The notes: generated from the letters alone by a model not told the origin. A stretch of DNA of 64,000 nt from Paenibacillus polymyxa (GCF_001719045.1 NZ_CP015423.1:3443501-3507500), one strand, 5' to 3'; shown: positions 54,127-62,664, numbered from the stretch's first letter. A program made the numbers and translations.

Positions 54127-54651
54127 GTGGAGTATTTTCTTTGTCAACACGATGATCGGATGTTGTATGCTGCTGTTCCCATATGGGACGAAGAGGCCAA
54201 TGCAGAGATGGTAAATATTAATAATTGGACGGAATGGCCCTCTTCTTATGCTGCACAGTTTAAGGTCAAGGGTCACGATTACACGGTTTACCCTGATATT
54301 CTGATGGGTTCGAGGATGATGGTATCTGATTCTGTACATGAGTTGTTACAGGTCTATTCGCCGAGCCTCTTCAGTCGTATGGCTTTGTTTCGGGATATGG
54401 AACGTTCTCAGCAAAAGTTGTACTGGATGATTCAGCCCCCTTTAGTGAACTGTGTAGGTGAGCTAAGTACATTTCATCCCGGAGGAACATTGATGAAGTT
54501 GGTAGTAGATCGAGAGCGCACCGAGGGAAGGCCCTTATTGCAAGTTCAAGGTTTGCGTGAAACCTGTACATTAGTAAATTTGGCATTAGCAGAAAGTCTG
54601 TTGCGGAGGGGAACGAGTGGTATCTCCTTTCAGAAAGTCGATATGCAGTAA
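54127..54651 (+). CDS. Imm11/DUF1629-like protein
   Basis: Protein of about 174 residues, without membrane segment or signal. The pattern YTVYPDILMGSRMMVSDSV, followed later by RSQQKLYWMIQPPLVNCV, resembles the Imm11/DUF1629 immunity-associated family, but the match is weak. The GTG at 54127 has AAGGGA 9 bases upstream; the GTG at 54094 has none. It follows the pentapeptide gene closely and precedes the DcrB-like gene, within one operon. It could be an immunity protein or a structural adaptor. Confidence 0.55.
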   Translation: MEYFLCQHDDRMLYAAVPIWDEEANAEMVNINNWTEWPSSYAAQFKVKGHDYTVYPDILMGSRMMVSDSVHELLQVYSPSLFSRMALFRDMERSQQKLYWMIQPPLVNCVGELSTFHPGGTLMKLVVDRERTEGRPLLQVQGLRETCTLVNLALAESLLRRGTSGISFQKVDMQ

Positions 54652-54671
54652 CGAAATGGGAGGAGATATTT

Positions 54672-55331
54672 GTGGAACATTTGGATAAGAAAATTGTTTC
54701 TTTGCTACATACGGTAACATCAGAAAATGCCGAAAATAATCCATCCTTAACTGAGGATGAAGCTTTAAGTCACGCACACGAGAAGGAGCCGTTTGGGCAA
54801 ACATTACAAACATTCATGCAGCTTGCAGGGGAAAGTTTGGTTTTTGCTCAGAGGTATTTAGTGGATGAACGTATCAGTATAACAATGCCAAAGAGCTTTC
54901 GGGATATGCCAATTGATGAGCAACTATTAAAATATCCTTCTCATCATCGCCCAGATTTTATTTTCACTAATGAGGCAGGCACGATTAACTTAACCTTCAA
55001 GCATACCGAAAGCCCGTTGCAAACAGAAGAGTTGGAGGACTTTACGGATGAGATGGCTCTGGTGGTAAAACAAACCCAGAAGTTGACCGAATGGTTTGGC
55101 CATGAAGTGTTGGAGGTAGGAGAGAAGCGAATAGGATACTGCGAATTCATGACGCCTGTATGGAATGCACGTATGTATAATTTATCTTTTTTTACAGTAT
55201 TGGAAGGACGGGCGCTAATGTGCTCGTTTAACTGTACGGAAGAAGAAATGGTGACCTGGAAGCCCGTTGCCCGCAGTATGCTGCTAACGTTGAAAATCGA
55301 ACCCGAGCGAAAGGAAAGTAAACCCTTATGA
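54672..55331 (+). CDS. DcrB/DUF1795-like protein, candidate Eag-type chaperone
   Basis: Soluble protein of 219 residues. An acidic N-terminal extension of about 65 residues is followed by a DcrB-like domain: ISITMPKSFRDMPIDEQLLK, then FIFTNEAGTINLTFKHTESP and NLSFFTVLEGRALMCSFNC. In Gram-negative type VI systems, DUF1795/DcrB Eag chaperones hold the transmembrane parts of VgrG/PAAR effectors. Position just before the VgrG-like and PAAR-like genes suggests the same role. GGAGG precedes the GTG start at 54672. Its 3' end overlaps the next gene by 4 bases. Confidence 0.65.
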   Translation: MEHLDKKIVSLLHTVTSENAENNPSLTEDEALSHAHEKEPFGQTLQTFMQLAGESLVFAQRYLVDERISITMPKSFRDMPIDEQLLKYPSHHRPDFIFTNEAGTINLTFKHTESPLQTEELEDFTDEMALVVKQTQKLTEWFGHEVLEVGEKRIGYCEFMTPVWNARMYNLSFFTVLEGRALMCSFNCTEEEMVTWKPVARSMLLTLKIEPERKESKPL

Positions 55332-56752
55332 CATTAACTAACATTACATATGATCGGTTGCAAATTACACCATTTGAATTGGTGAGTATCCAGGAATTGC
55401 GTATGACCAAGCGGTTGAATGAGCATACCCGGCTCTCTTTTACAGCTATTTTACCTGAAGAATTACAGGACAGTTATGTTCAATTGATCGAAGCCGATTC
55501 CCCGGTTTGTGTATCACAATTGGATGAGGCAGGAACGCCAACACCGCTATTTAACGGAACGATACTTCATATGGAAGTCAAAGCTGTCCGAGATGTGTAT
55601 TACCTGGAGGTCGAGGCTATATCACACACGTATAAATTGGATATTCGCAAAAAAGACAGGTCTTTTCAGGATAAAAATATGAAGGTAGGGGAATTGCTGC
55701 GGGCTGTAGGTGGGGATTATCCCGGTTTTGACATTATTGATTCGGCTACAGGGGGAGCAGCTTTAGGTCGCATAGCGGTCCAATATCGTGAAACAGATTG
55801 GGAGTTCCTCAAGCGGATCGCTTCGCGTTATCATACTTCACTCACGCCTGCCTCGGTGTTTGATGTGCCTAAGTGTTATTTTGGTGTTGAGGAGATCCAG
55901 TCAGGACTTGATTTAACGAATTATCATTACACCGTCAGTAAACGAGTCGCGGATTATCGTTATTTTAACGGCAATGATACAGCACATGTAAACGAGCATG
56001 ATTTTATTGATTATCTGGTTGAGGCCGAGCAAGTTTTGGAGTTAGGCAGCACCGTTACTTTTAAAGGTAAAAGCTTGTACGTGTACAAGGTAGATACTCA
56101 CATGCAAAAGGGTGTGCTACAGCACGTGTATACCTTAACTTCTCACAAGGGGTTGAGGCACAAGGAAGTTTTTAACGAACAGCTTATTGGTCTGTCTTTA
56201 CCAGGTAAAGTCATTCAGGTAGAGCGAGATCGTACCAAATTACATTTGAATATAGATGCCGTTCAAGACCCTACGAAAGCCCACTGGTTCACGTATGTTT
56301 CTCCTTATACTGCGGAAGGACATAGCGGATGGTACGTGATGCCTGAGTTGGGAGATACCGTGCTACTCTATTTCCCTGCCCATCGGGAAGAAGAAGGCAT
56401 GGCAAGTACATCTTTGCGCCAAAAGAATCAGAGTGTAGAGCAGCATGCGCTTGCTAATCCCGACATCAAATTATTTCGTACCGCCCACGGTAAGGAAATC
56501 AAATTAACTCCCGATGAAATTGTAATCACCAGTAAGGAGGGAGCTGTGTATATACAGTTAAATGAAAAAAATGGTATTCATATTGTAAGCGACAAACAGA
56601 TTCATTTCTCAGCAGGAGGAAATATCTCCATTCATTCCGGCAGTAAAGTGAAAATCACGGCAGGGGATGAAATTCAAATGACGAGCAAAGGCAGCACCGT
56701 ATCGCTGGGCGGAATGACAAATGTTCTGGGCAGTGAAGTGAAGACGAACTAA
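55328..56752 (+). CDS. VgrG-like spike protein
   Basis: Trimeric tail-spike protein of 474 residues, related to phage gp27/gp5 and type VI VgrG. Residues about 1-290 form a gp27-like base (FELVSIQELRMTKRLNEH at the start, QYRETDWEFLKRIASRYH near 155-175). An OB-fold gp5-like part follows, with the conserved HSGWYVMPELGDTVLLYFP (about 335-355). The end is a short beta-helix (SGSKVKITAGDEIQMTSKGS). There is no fused toxin. ATG 55328 overlaps the preceding stop (ATGA). The second VgrG-like protein in the locus is a clear paralogue. Confidence 0.9.
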   Translation: MTLTNITYDRLQITPFELVSIQELRMTKRLNEHTRLSFTAILPEELQDSYVQLIEADSPVCVSQLDEAGTPTPLFNGTILHMEVKAVRDVYYLEVEAISHTYKLDIRKKDRSFQDKNMKVGELLRAVGGDYPGFDIIDSATGGAALGRIAVQYRETDWEFLKRIASRYHTSLTPASVFDVPKCYFGVEEIQSGLDLTNYHYTVSKRVADYRYFNGNDTAHVNEHDFIDYLVEAEQVLELGSTVTFKGKSLYVYKVDTHMQKGVLQHVYTLTSHKGLRHKEVFNEQLIGLSLPGKVIQVERDRTKLHLNIDAVQDPTKAHWFTYVSPYTAEGHSGWYVMPELGDTVLLYFPAHREEEGMASTSLRQKNQSVEQHALANPDIKLFRTAHGKEIKLTPDEIVITSKEGAVYIQLNEKNGIHIVSDKQIHFSAGGNISIHSGSKVKITAGDEIQMTSKGSTVSLGGMTNVLGSEVKTN

Positions 56753-56779
56753 GAAAGGAATGAAAGGGGGAATAGAAGA

Positions 56780-57214
56780 ATGGCAAATAAGTCTCATTCC
56801 GATAAGGAACCTATTCAAGCTGGACGGGGAAGTAAACAAGGATATGTTGTTGCTGGGGCGATCTTAAGCTGTAGCTTTGGTACGCAACCGACACGTCTCA
56901 AACGTCCGTTCAGTCACGGAGTATATGTAAAAGAGAAAGCGCAAATGAACGTTGGAGATTACTTGCCAGGAACCCATATCAGCAATTTCGGTCGTTGCTC
57001 CTGTCCAGCTAATCCAGCGGTCAAAAGCAGTGACATGGTGGATATCTACGGGGTGAAAAAAGCGAACTGTGTTCCGGTCATCACCGGACCCTGGATCGGC
57101 GGCAAAAGTGATGTGCTTGTGGAGGGAGAACCAGCCTTGCTGGATCAATGCTCGAATGCGTGCCTATACGGGGGAATGATTCGGATTACAGACGATGGCC
57201 AGACGCTGGAGTAA
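56780..57214 (+). CDS. PAAR-like DUF4280 protein
   Basis: Spike-tip protein of 144 residues. DUF4280 takes the place of PAAR in Firmicutes and Bacteroidetes loci and sits on a VgrG-like trimer. Visible cysteines at VAGAILSCSFG, FGRCSCPANP, ANCVPVI and DQCSNACLYGG are conserved in the family and could bind metal. It is encoded between two VgrG-like genes, with 27 bases before and a close join after. The site AAAGGGGGAA precedes ATG 56780. It carries no toxin of its own. Confidence 0.88.
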   Translation: MANKSHSDKEPIQAGRGSKQGYVVAGAILSCSFGTQPTRLKRPFSHGVYVKEKAQMNVGDYLPGTHISNFGRCSCPANPAVKSSDMVDIYGVKKANCVPVITGPWIGGKSDVLVEGEPALLDQCSNACLYGGMIRITDDGQTLE

Positions 57215-57225
57215 GGAGGTACAAG

Positions 57226-60200
57226 TTGAATCACACACAAACGATGTTAACGTATACGGAGTTGGAATGTACAGGTCCATATCCTCTTCAAACGATAAGC
57301 GAACTGCGTATTGAACGAAAATTAAATGACCATGCCCGGTTAAAGATCAGTGGATGGTTAGATGAAGAGCAGAGAGATCATTACATAGAACAGGATCAGG
57401 ATAACGAACCGGTCATTATCCGTACCAAAACAGAGAATGGTCAGCCTGAACGCATTTTGTTCCATGGTTTATTGGTCCATGCAGAAACACGGATGGTGCG
57501 TGGCATCTATTATGTGGAGCTTGAAGCCGTTTCTCATACGATTCAGTTGGATATCACACCTGCAACGCGGTCTTATCAGGATACCTTAATGCCCTACGGA
57601 AATTTGATCAAGCAAATCATTCAGAAGTACAATCAGGCCGATGTTATTGATAACATAACAGATAGTACTATCTTGCATGAATTTACTTTACAATATCGAG
57701 AGACGGATTGGGCCTTTCTCAAACGGATGGCTTCCCGGTTTGGAACGGTGTTGATCCCAGAGATCTCATTGAATGGACCTAAATTCTGGTTTGGTATGCC
57801 TGAGGGGCAGTACGTTGAGATGAAGCATCCGGTTTACCGTACTCGACGTAGTTTTGATCCGAAAAGGATAGCGGAATTCAGCTACATGATGGAGAGTGAA
57901 ACGCTTGCCAGGCCCGGAGACCTCACGAATTGGAATGGTGAGCAATGGATGGTGGCAGAAGTCACTTCTGAATTGCGGAAAGGGTTGCTATTACACGAAT
58001 ATGAACTGGTTCACGAACAGGGAATTCAGCAAACAGAGATTTTGTGCCCCCACCTCACAGGAGCTTCACTCGAAGGACGTGTAATTGAAGCTGAATCAGG
58101 CCGAATCCGTGTTCATCTTACAGTGGATGAAAAACAAGATCGGGATAAGGCGTGGTGGTTTCCATATGCCAGCAGTTATACCGCCGAAGGACATAGCGGT
58201 TGGTACGTCATGCCGGAACGAGGAGATACAGTATCTGTCCGCTTCCCTACAGAGCAGGAGGCGGATGGATATGCGGCAAGTTCCATACGACAAGGGCGAA
58301 GCTCGTCCCTCAAGCTCACTGATCCAGCCACCAAGTATTGGGGGACTCCTCATGGCAAGGACATCAAGCTGAGTGCCAGTGAATTGAAGGTGACAGCTAA
58401 ATCGGAACAGGTTCACATTTCAATGAATGGTTCAGGTATTCAGGTCGTCAGTGAACATGAATTGTCATTGTCGGCAGGCAAGACGCTCTCCTTGCATGCG
58501 GACGGGGAACTGAATATTCAAGCTACCGATGCTATTTATTTCAAAGCGGGCAGCAGCAGCTTGGTGTTGGATGGAGAAACGGATATACGGTCTGCTAAAG
58601 TACAGCTGGAAGGCACGGTTAAAAGACCGGTTTTTGTTGCTGATTTAGCACCGATTTGGGAGCCCCCATTAATGTCTGTGAAAGCTTATGCGGAGGCGCA
58701 AGCGGCGAAAAGTGCAGCAAACAGCAGTACAGGGGGAAGCTCCAATTCAAGCGTTACATCGAAAGATAAGGGAGCCGTTAAGTCAGCTGTAAACACTCCC
58801 AGCTCACCGAAGGCTAGTCTACTCGATGGCGTATTGGGATTAGCTCAGAAAGTATGTGATGTGGCTGCGTCTATTCCTGTATTGGGTGCCATACCGAAAG
58901 CAGCAAGTCAAAAAATAGCTTCGATTCGTTCCGAAGTGGCTTCCTCAGGACCGTCATCCATAGTTAAACATGCGGCAGCAGGATTGTCCATGATTGCCAG
59001 CGTACCTTCCCATGGTTGGGGAGTGGTGTTGGGGAAGACCGCCAAGGTTGCTGCCCAAACCTTACATGCGCACGCGGAGGAACAGAGGGCTCGTGAACGG
59101 CATGCGACGATGGATTTTCTTGGTAAGGTATGGACGAGTGCCAGAGGGTATGGAGAAGTACAATCCATACATGACTTCATCAACTATGTAAAGGGAGTCA
59201 ATCAGGCTTCCGTCCAAGCCTATAGCGATATTCCCCCTGATATACGGGAACGATGGTATCAAAGAAATGTGGATCAACAGTTTGAAAAGGCGCTGGATGC
59301 TTATTATAATAATCAGGATCTCTCCATAGATATAGTCGCATTGATGGAACATCAACGGCAGACAGACAATCATTTTCGATATAGTGACAGAGCTTTGATG
59401 AGTTCCAAGTATCGGGATGATATGAAAGGGTACACGACAGAACAGAAGAAATATCTAATTGATTTTCTGAATTCAATTGACGAATATAGGAAAGAGTATG
59501 GGCCGTATAGGGAAAGCTCTTTTATGAAAGACCTGGATGAGACTGAGCGGATTGTGTTTAATGAAATCAAAAACTTTGCCTATGAGAGTGTAGAGGACAT
59601 GGCAGAGAGGCTTCGGAATTTCCCTAATATAGATATTCTCCAAATGGTGATCGATAACATCGAAGGAAAACAAGACGTAGCAGATAAAATTGTTAAAGTC
59701 ATAACGGATCCAGATGCTGCTTATGAAAAAACGATAAACAGCTCCAAACAAGAAAATGCCCGTCTGTTAGTAGAAGCAGCATTTTTATTTGCCGTTGGAA
59801 GGAAAGGAAAGAATCATTCTAAAGATGACGGTGCTTCACCAGGAGGATCGCATAATGATCATTCTTCTGAGGAGACGAATAATGGTGGTTCGGGCGGTAG
59901 TAGGACTAGAATAATTTCAAGTGCTGATGATTTATCAGACGGGGCAAGATCAAAAATAACGACTAGCCAACAAGCTACTTTAAATCTACACGACAGGGTC
60001 TATACTCATGTAACACCAGATGATTTATTAGGAGCTGAAAAGGAATTAAAGGGAATACCGCTCTTAAGAGAGGATGGTTCACTAGTATTGAGGGAAGATG
60101 GATTGCCATTTAACCATATGCAAGAAGTTTCAGACTCATATAGAGGATTGGAAAAGCTTAAAAAAAGCTATGAAGGAATTCTTAAAAATCCTAATTTAGA

Positions 60201-60309
60201 TAGTGAATTGAGACAATTGTATACTAGTAAAATTAATGAGGTAAATGCTTCTATGAATAAAATAGAAGATATTTTTGCTCCATTTGGAGGAATATTACCT
60301 CCAAAATAA
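57226..60309 (+). CDS. VgrG-like protein with C-terminal toxin domain
   Basis: Polymorphic toxin of about 1027 residues built on a spike. Residues 1-470 repeat the layout of the preceding VgrG (QYRETDWAFLKRMASRFG, SGWYVMPERGDTVSVRFP, ending at a beta-helix with FKAGSSSLVLDG). A Ser/Ala/Gly linker (about 495-540) leads to an Ala-rich region (about 550-640) and a middle helical region (650-850). A low-complexity stretch (NHSKDDGASPGGSHND) separates it from the last 130 residues, which look like the type 28 polymorphic toxin domain (LPFNHMQEVSDSYRGLEKL). The last part is AT-rich, unlike the body. TTG 57226 has AAGGAGGT upstream. The immunity candidate follows. Confidence 0.85.
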   Translation: MNHTQTMLTYTELECTGPYPLQTISELRIERKLNDHARLKISGWLDEEQRDHYIEQDQDNEPVIIRTKTENGQPERILFHGLLVHAETRMVRGIYYVELEAVSHTIQLDITPATRSYQDTLMPYGNLIKQIIQKYNQADVIDNITDSTILHEFTLQYRETDWAFLKRMASRFGTVLIPEISLNGPKFWFGMPEGQYVEMKHPVYRTRRSFDPKRIAEFSYMMESETLARPGDLTNWNGEQWMVAEVTSELRKGLLLHEYELVHEQGIQQTEILCPHLTGASLEGRVIEAESGRIRVHLTVDEKQDRDKAWWFPYASSYTAEGHSGWYVMPERGDTVSVRFPTEQEADGYAASSIRQGRSSSLKLTDPATKYWGTPHGKDIKLSASELKVTAKSEQVHISMNGSGIQVVSEHELSLSAGKTLSLHADGELNIQATDAIYFKAGSSSLVLDGETDIRSAKVQLEGTVKRPVFVADLAPIWEPPLMSVKAYAEAQAAKSAANSSTGGSSNSSVTSKDKGAVKSAVNTPSSPKASLLDGVLGLAQKVCDVAASIPVLGAIPKAASQKIASIRSEVASSGPSSIVKHAAAGLSMIASVPSHGWGVVLGKTAKVAAQTLHAHAEEQRARERHATMDFLGKVWTSARGYGEVQSIHDFINYVKGVNQASVQAYSDIPPDIRERWYQRNVDQQFEKALDAYYNNQDLSIDIVALMEHQRQTDNHFRYSDRALMSSKYRDDMKGYTTEQKKYLIDFLNSIDEYRKEYGPYRESSFMKDLDETERIVFNEIKNFAYESVEDMAERLRNFPNIDILQMVIDNIEGKQDVADKIVKVITDPDAAYEKTINSSKQENARLLVEAAFLFAVGRKGKNHSKDDGASPGGSHNDHSSEETNNGGSGGSRTRIISSADDLSDGARSKITTSQQATLNLHDRVYTHVTPDDLLGAEKELKGIPLLREDGSLVLREDGLPFNHMQEVSDSYRGLEKLKKSYEGILKNPNLDSELRQLYTSKINEVNASMNKIEDIFAPFGGILPPK

Positions 60310-60332
60310 TTATCAATAAGGCGGTGTTGAAT

Positions 60333-60788
60333 GTGTTTGATAGAACTAAAAAACTTAGTTTGTTTATAACTAAAGAAGCATATGAAGAAGCAGTCCAAAA
60401 TGCAATAGATAATCCTAATAGTCCTTTAGTCAAATGGTATCTAGATATTCTTGATAAAACGCTTGAAAACTTAGAAAATTTTGATCTTATACGATGTATA
60501 AGACAAAATATTTTTGTGGAAATGGTCGTTTTTGAAATTATTCAAAGGATTTTAAAGGATAATAACCCTTTTTTTGCAGAGATTGATACAGTAGAATTAA
60601 CGGAAAAGTTATCATCTGTTGATCATAAAATCTTAGAAGCAAATAAAGAATCTTTAATTAAAATAATTAGTTTAATCATAGACAATGATCTAATTAATAA
60701 ATCAGACATTTGGTTATACGAAGATGAGAAGGATGAGTATAGGACATATATAAATAAAATTAATAGAAAATTAAAAGTGGGCTATTGA
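60333..60788 (+). CDS. Candidate immunity protein for the VgrG-fused toxin
   Basis: Protein of 151 residues, acidic, mostly helical, without known motif. It begins 23 bases after the toxin stop, as immunity genes do, and shares the AT-rich composition of the toxin tip (about 30% GC by eye). The GTG at 60333 has AAGGCGG 8 bases before it; GTG 60324 lies inside that site. It ends KINRKLKVGY. The family is not recognised; the assignment rests on position and composition. A terminator-like hairpin follows at 60873. Confidence 0.65.
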   Translation: MFDRTKKLSLFITKEAYEEAVQNAIDNPNSPLVKWYLDILDKTLENLENFDLIRCIRQNIFVEMVVFEIIQRILKDNNPFFAEIDTVELTEKLSSVDHKILEANKESLIKIISLIIDNDLINKSDIWLYEDEKDEYRTYINKINRKLKVGY

Positions 60789-60812
60789 TAGTTTTTTGAA
60801 CTGAATAATAGC

Positions 60813-60900
60813 TTCGGTAGGTATTGGCACAGACCGAATACAAGGCGGTGAGCCAAGCCTGGATTATAAAATGGGTGGTAACTGGTAAATAGTTGCCACC
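60813..60900 (+). pseudogene. Toxin-tip remnant ending in a hairpin
   Basis: A short frame reads IASVGIGTDRIQGGEPSL then DYKMGGNW and stops at 60886-60888. It has no start and lies after the immunity gene. Its end forms part of a stem (GGTGGTAACT / AGTTGCCACC, 60873-60900) followed by TTCTTT. It looks like the tail of an older C-terminal tip. Confidence 0.4.
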
Positions 60901-60935
60901 TTCTTTATGTCTATGTTTAAGATTACAACTTAGGG

Positions 60936-61438
60936 GACGGGTAATGTAGCTGATGAGGTAAGACCAATTGATCATAAAACTGGAGAAATAATTTATCATG
61001 ACTGGATTCCTGCCAGACCTATTGATCTTGTAACTGAACAGTATCTCATTGACAAAGTTGTAGAAGCTAGATCAAGGTTATCTAATAAATATAAAGATAA
61101 AGATAAAGGGAATTTTGCATATGTTAAAGCGGAAATTGAGGGGCTTGATCAGTCGGAATTCTTTGCACATAGTAAAATTAGTGATCCGAACAAAAAAATT
61201 CCTGGAACTGAAAATTTTTTTTTTAGACCCAGAAAACCCTTCATTTCCTGCTACTAAGGCCTCTTTGGATGAGGGGAAAGGTGATATTATTCTCAGAGAT
61301 ATGGATACTGAATATAAGATCTTGAATGATATTGATAAGAAACTTGGGGATAATAGAGAAGCGAAGGGTACAATTACTATGTTAACGGAAAAAGATACAT
61401 GTGGAAGTTGTAATTTGGTTATCAGCAATTACAAATAG
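60936..61438 (+). pseudogene. Deaminase-type toxin tip, frameshifted at a T10 run
   Basis: Frame 1 gives GTGNVADEVRPIDHKTGEII and on to KISDPNKKIPGTENF at the T10 run (about 61215-61224), after which it soon stops. Frame 2 continues from there with DPENPSFPATKASL, then LRDMDTEYKILNDIDKKLG, and finally TMLTEKDTCGSCNLVIS. The last part matches the toxin-deaminase pattern: an E in TEYKIL at the place of the proton shuttle and the CxxC pair CGSC. No N-terminal carrier domain is attached; an in-frame TAG precedes GTGNV. This is an orphan toxin cartridge, probably silent unless slippage restores the frame. Confidence 0.65.
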
Positions 61439-61483
61439 TGTGTTGGGTCAGTTTGGACGAGATTGCGAGAATACTCTCAGTGA

Positions 61484-61669
61484 GAAAATGATTGTGTATA
61501 CCACTTTAGGGGAGATACTCATACGCAAAATTACCTAATCCCAGATGAAATCGTTTCAGAAATAAAAAGTTTCGATGTTAACGATACAAAGGATCAACTT
61601 CTTCAAGTAGAAAAAGATCAGTTAATAAATCTTATTAATAAAGTATTGGAGAAATCAAACAATAGTTGA
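61484..61669 (+). pseudogene. Possible immunity-gene remnant
   Basis: An open stretch of 61 codons, with no start, ends SFDVNDTKDQLLQVEKDQ and then INKVLEKSNNS. It lies after the deaminase tip, AT-rich and on the same strand, where an immunity gene would be. No family is recognised; the front end is missing. Confidence 0.35.
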
Positions 61670-61941
61670 AAGTGGGTCTGTAAAATGATTAATGGCGAAC
61701 CATTCCGTAATCCCACGTTTTCGTCCTCTGTCCAACATACCCCATGATACAAGTTCAAGCAGGACGTTGACTGCATTGCGGTCCAATAAGAAACAGCGGC
61801 GGATTTCCTGCGGAACTTCGGCGTAAACATGGTATTGACTTCATAGAGATGTGTCGCTTCTTCGTCATCCGATTGTTCAGCAACGCTATTTCTAAACAAG
61901 CTAGACTGTAGTTCTTCCCAGTTCGTTAGTTTCAAGTCCAT
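61655..61941 (-). pseudogene. Frameshifted small gene of unknown family
   Basis: The minus strand reads MDLKLTNWEELQSSLFRN and up to THLYEVN in one frame; another frame then continues HVYAEVPQEIRRCFLLDR, NAVNVLLELVSWGMLDRG and ITEWFAINHFTDPLS to a stop at 61655-61657. The two parts join near 61840, so one base has been gained or lost. I do not recognise the protein. It overlaps the tail of the remnant on the plus strand. Confidence 0.45.
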
Positions 61942-62456
61942 AACTGCTTTTCCCTCGAATTAAGTCTGAGTGGACGGCTAGCCTTACCATGACCTACTCT
62001 TTATATCAACTGGTCGTCACTAGAGTTCTTACGCTATAACCATCGCGGCAAGTAGTCAAATTATTGCGGACAATTTGCAGATAAGTCCTGACAATATTAG
62101 TGGTCGGACTATCTTTAGTTGCATTTTCTTTGACACTATATCCATCGGGGTATCTAATCATAAAGTTGTGTTTGTTTTCAAAAATCCGCAAGAAAGCGAA
62201 TATAACAAAAAACAGGTCACCGGGCGGAGCGCGGCGGTATTCGCTCCAAAGCGGTTTTTACGGGAGGAATACTTTACTCAGAATCAAAGATAGAGTTCCG
62301 CCGCCATTCCGCCTTGCCGCTTCAGGAGGCTCGTTAAATGGCTCTGAGACCGTACGGAATCGCCTTACAGGTGTTTCTGTGAGTTGGTCGAGAATTGATG
62401 TAGACACAATAGTGTGGCTCTACGAGCCGTATAGAAGGCTACGCGAGTGTTCGGTA
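61942..62456. other. Non-coding remnant region with the left inverted repeat
   Basis: No gene with a start and ribosome site was found in 515 bases. It contains the left arm of the inverted repeat pair (62008-62219) and mixed fragments in several frames. GC content rises sharply after 62219. Confidence 0.5.
62008..62219 (+). repeat. Inverted repeat, left arm
   Basis: Two anchors match the right arm in reverse complement: AACTGGTCGTCAC (62008-62020, 17 of 18 bases match over 62008-62025) and GAAAGCGAATATAACAAAAA (62192-62211, 27 of 28 match over 62192-62219). Between them the arms are only partly similar. Confidence 0.7.
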
Positions 62457-62663
62457 CTACTCATCTTCCATGACAAGTAACTCATGAAGGTTAATATCTA
62501 ATGTTCGGCAGATATGCTCCAATGTATCGAAAAAAGCAGTAGTCACGTTGTCTTGGCAAAGTCGGTTAATTGTACTGGGTCGAACATTCATTAGCCGAGC
62601 CAGTTCCCGTTGTGACATATTTCTCTCGGCAAGAATCTCTTTGAGTCGAATCCTGATAGGCAT
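62457..62663 (-). CDS. Small XRE family DNA-binding protein
   Basis: Helix-turn-helix protein of 68 residues, almost entirely the DNA-binding domain: MPIRIRLKEILAERNMSQRE, then LARLMNVRPSTINRLCQDN and a dimer helix (ICRTLDINLHELLV). The ATG at 62663 has AAGGAGAG 8 bases before it. It is divergent from the nuclease-tip fragment and its pentapeptide partner. It may regulate that cassette or be left over from a mobile element. Similar small XRE proteins are common in phage and conjugative DNA. Confidence 0.85.
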   Translation of the reverse strand: MPIRIRLKEILAERNMSQRELARLMNVRPSTINRLCQDNVTTAFFDTLEHICRTLDINLHELLVMEDE

Positions 62664-62664
62664 A

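Noticed and set aside
52939-60309. CRISPR-like or phage repeat array
   Set aside because: The repetition is protein-level pentapeptide coding and spike paralogy, not spaced DNA repeats.
62280-62460. Group II intron end
   Set aside because: Some words resemble intron domain V, but no domain V hairpin and no reverse transcriptase gene could be found.
62006-62480. Several short frames in the left inverted-repeat region
   Set aside because: None has a start with a ribosome site; the partly similar right arm suggests degraded DNA.
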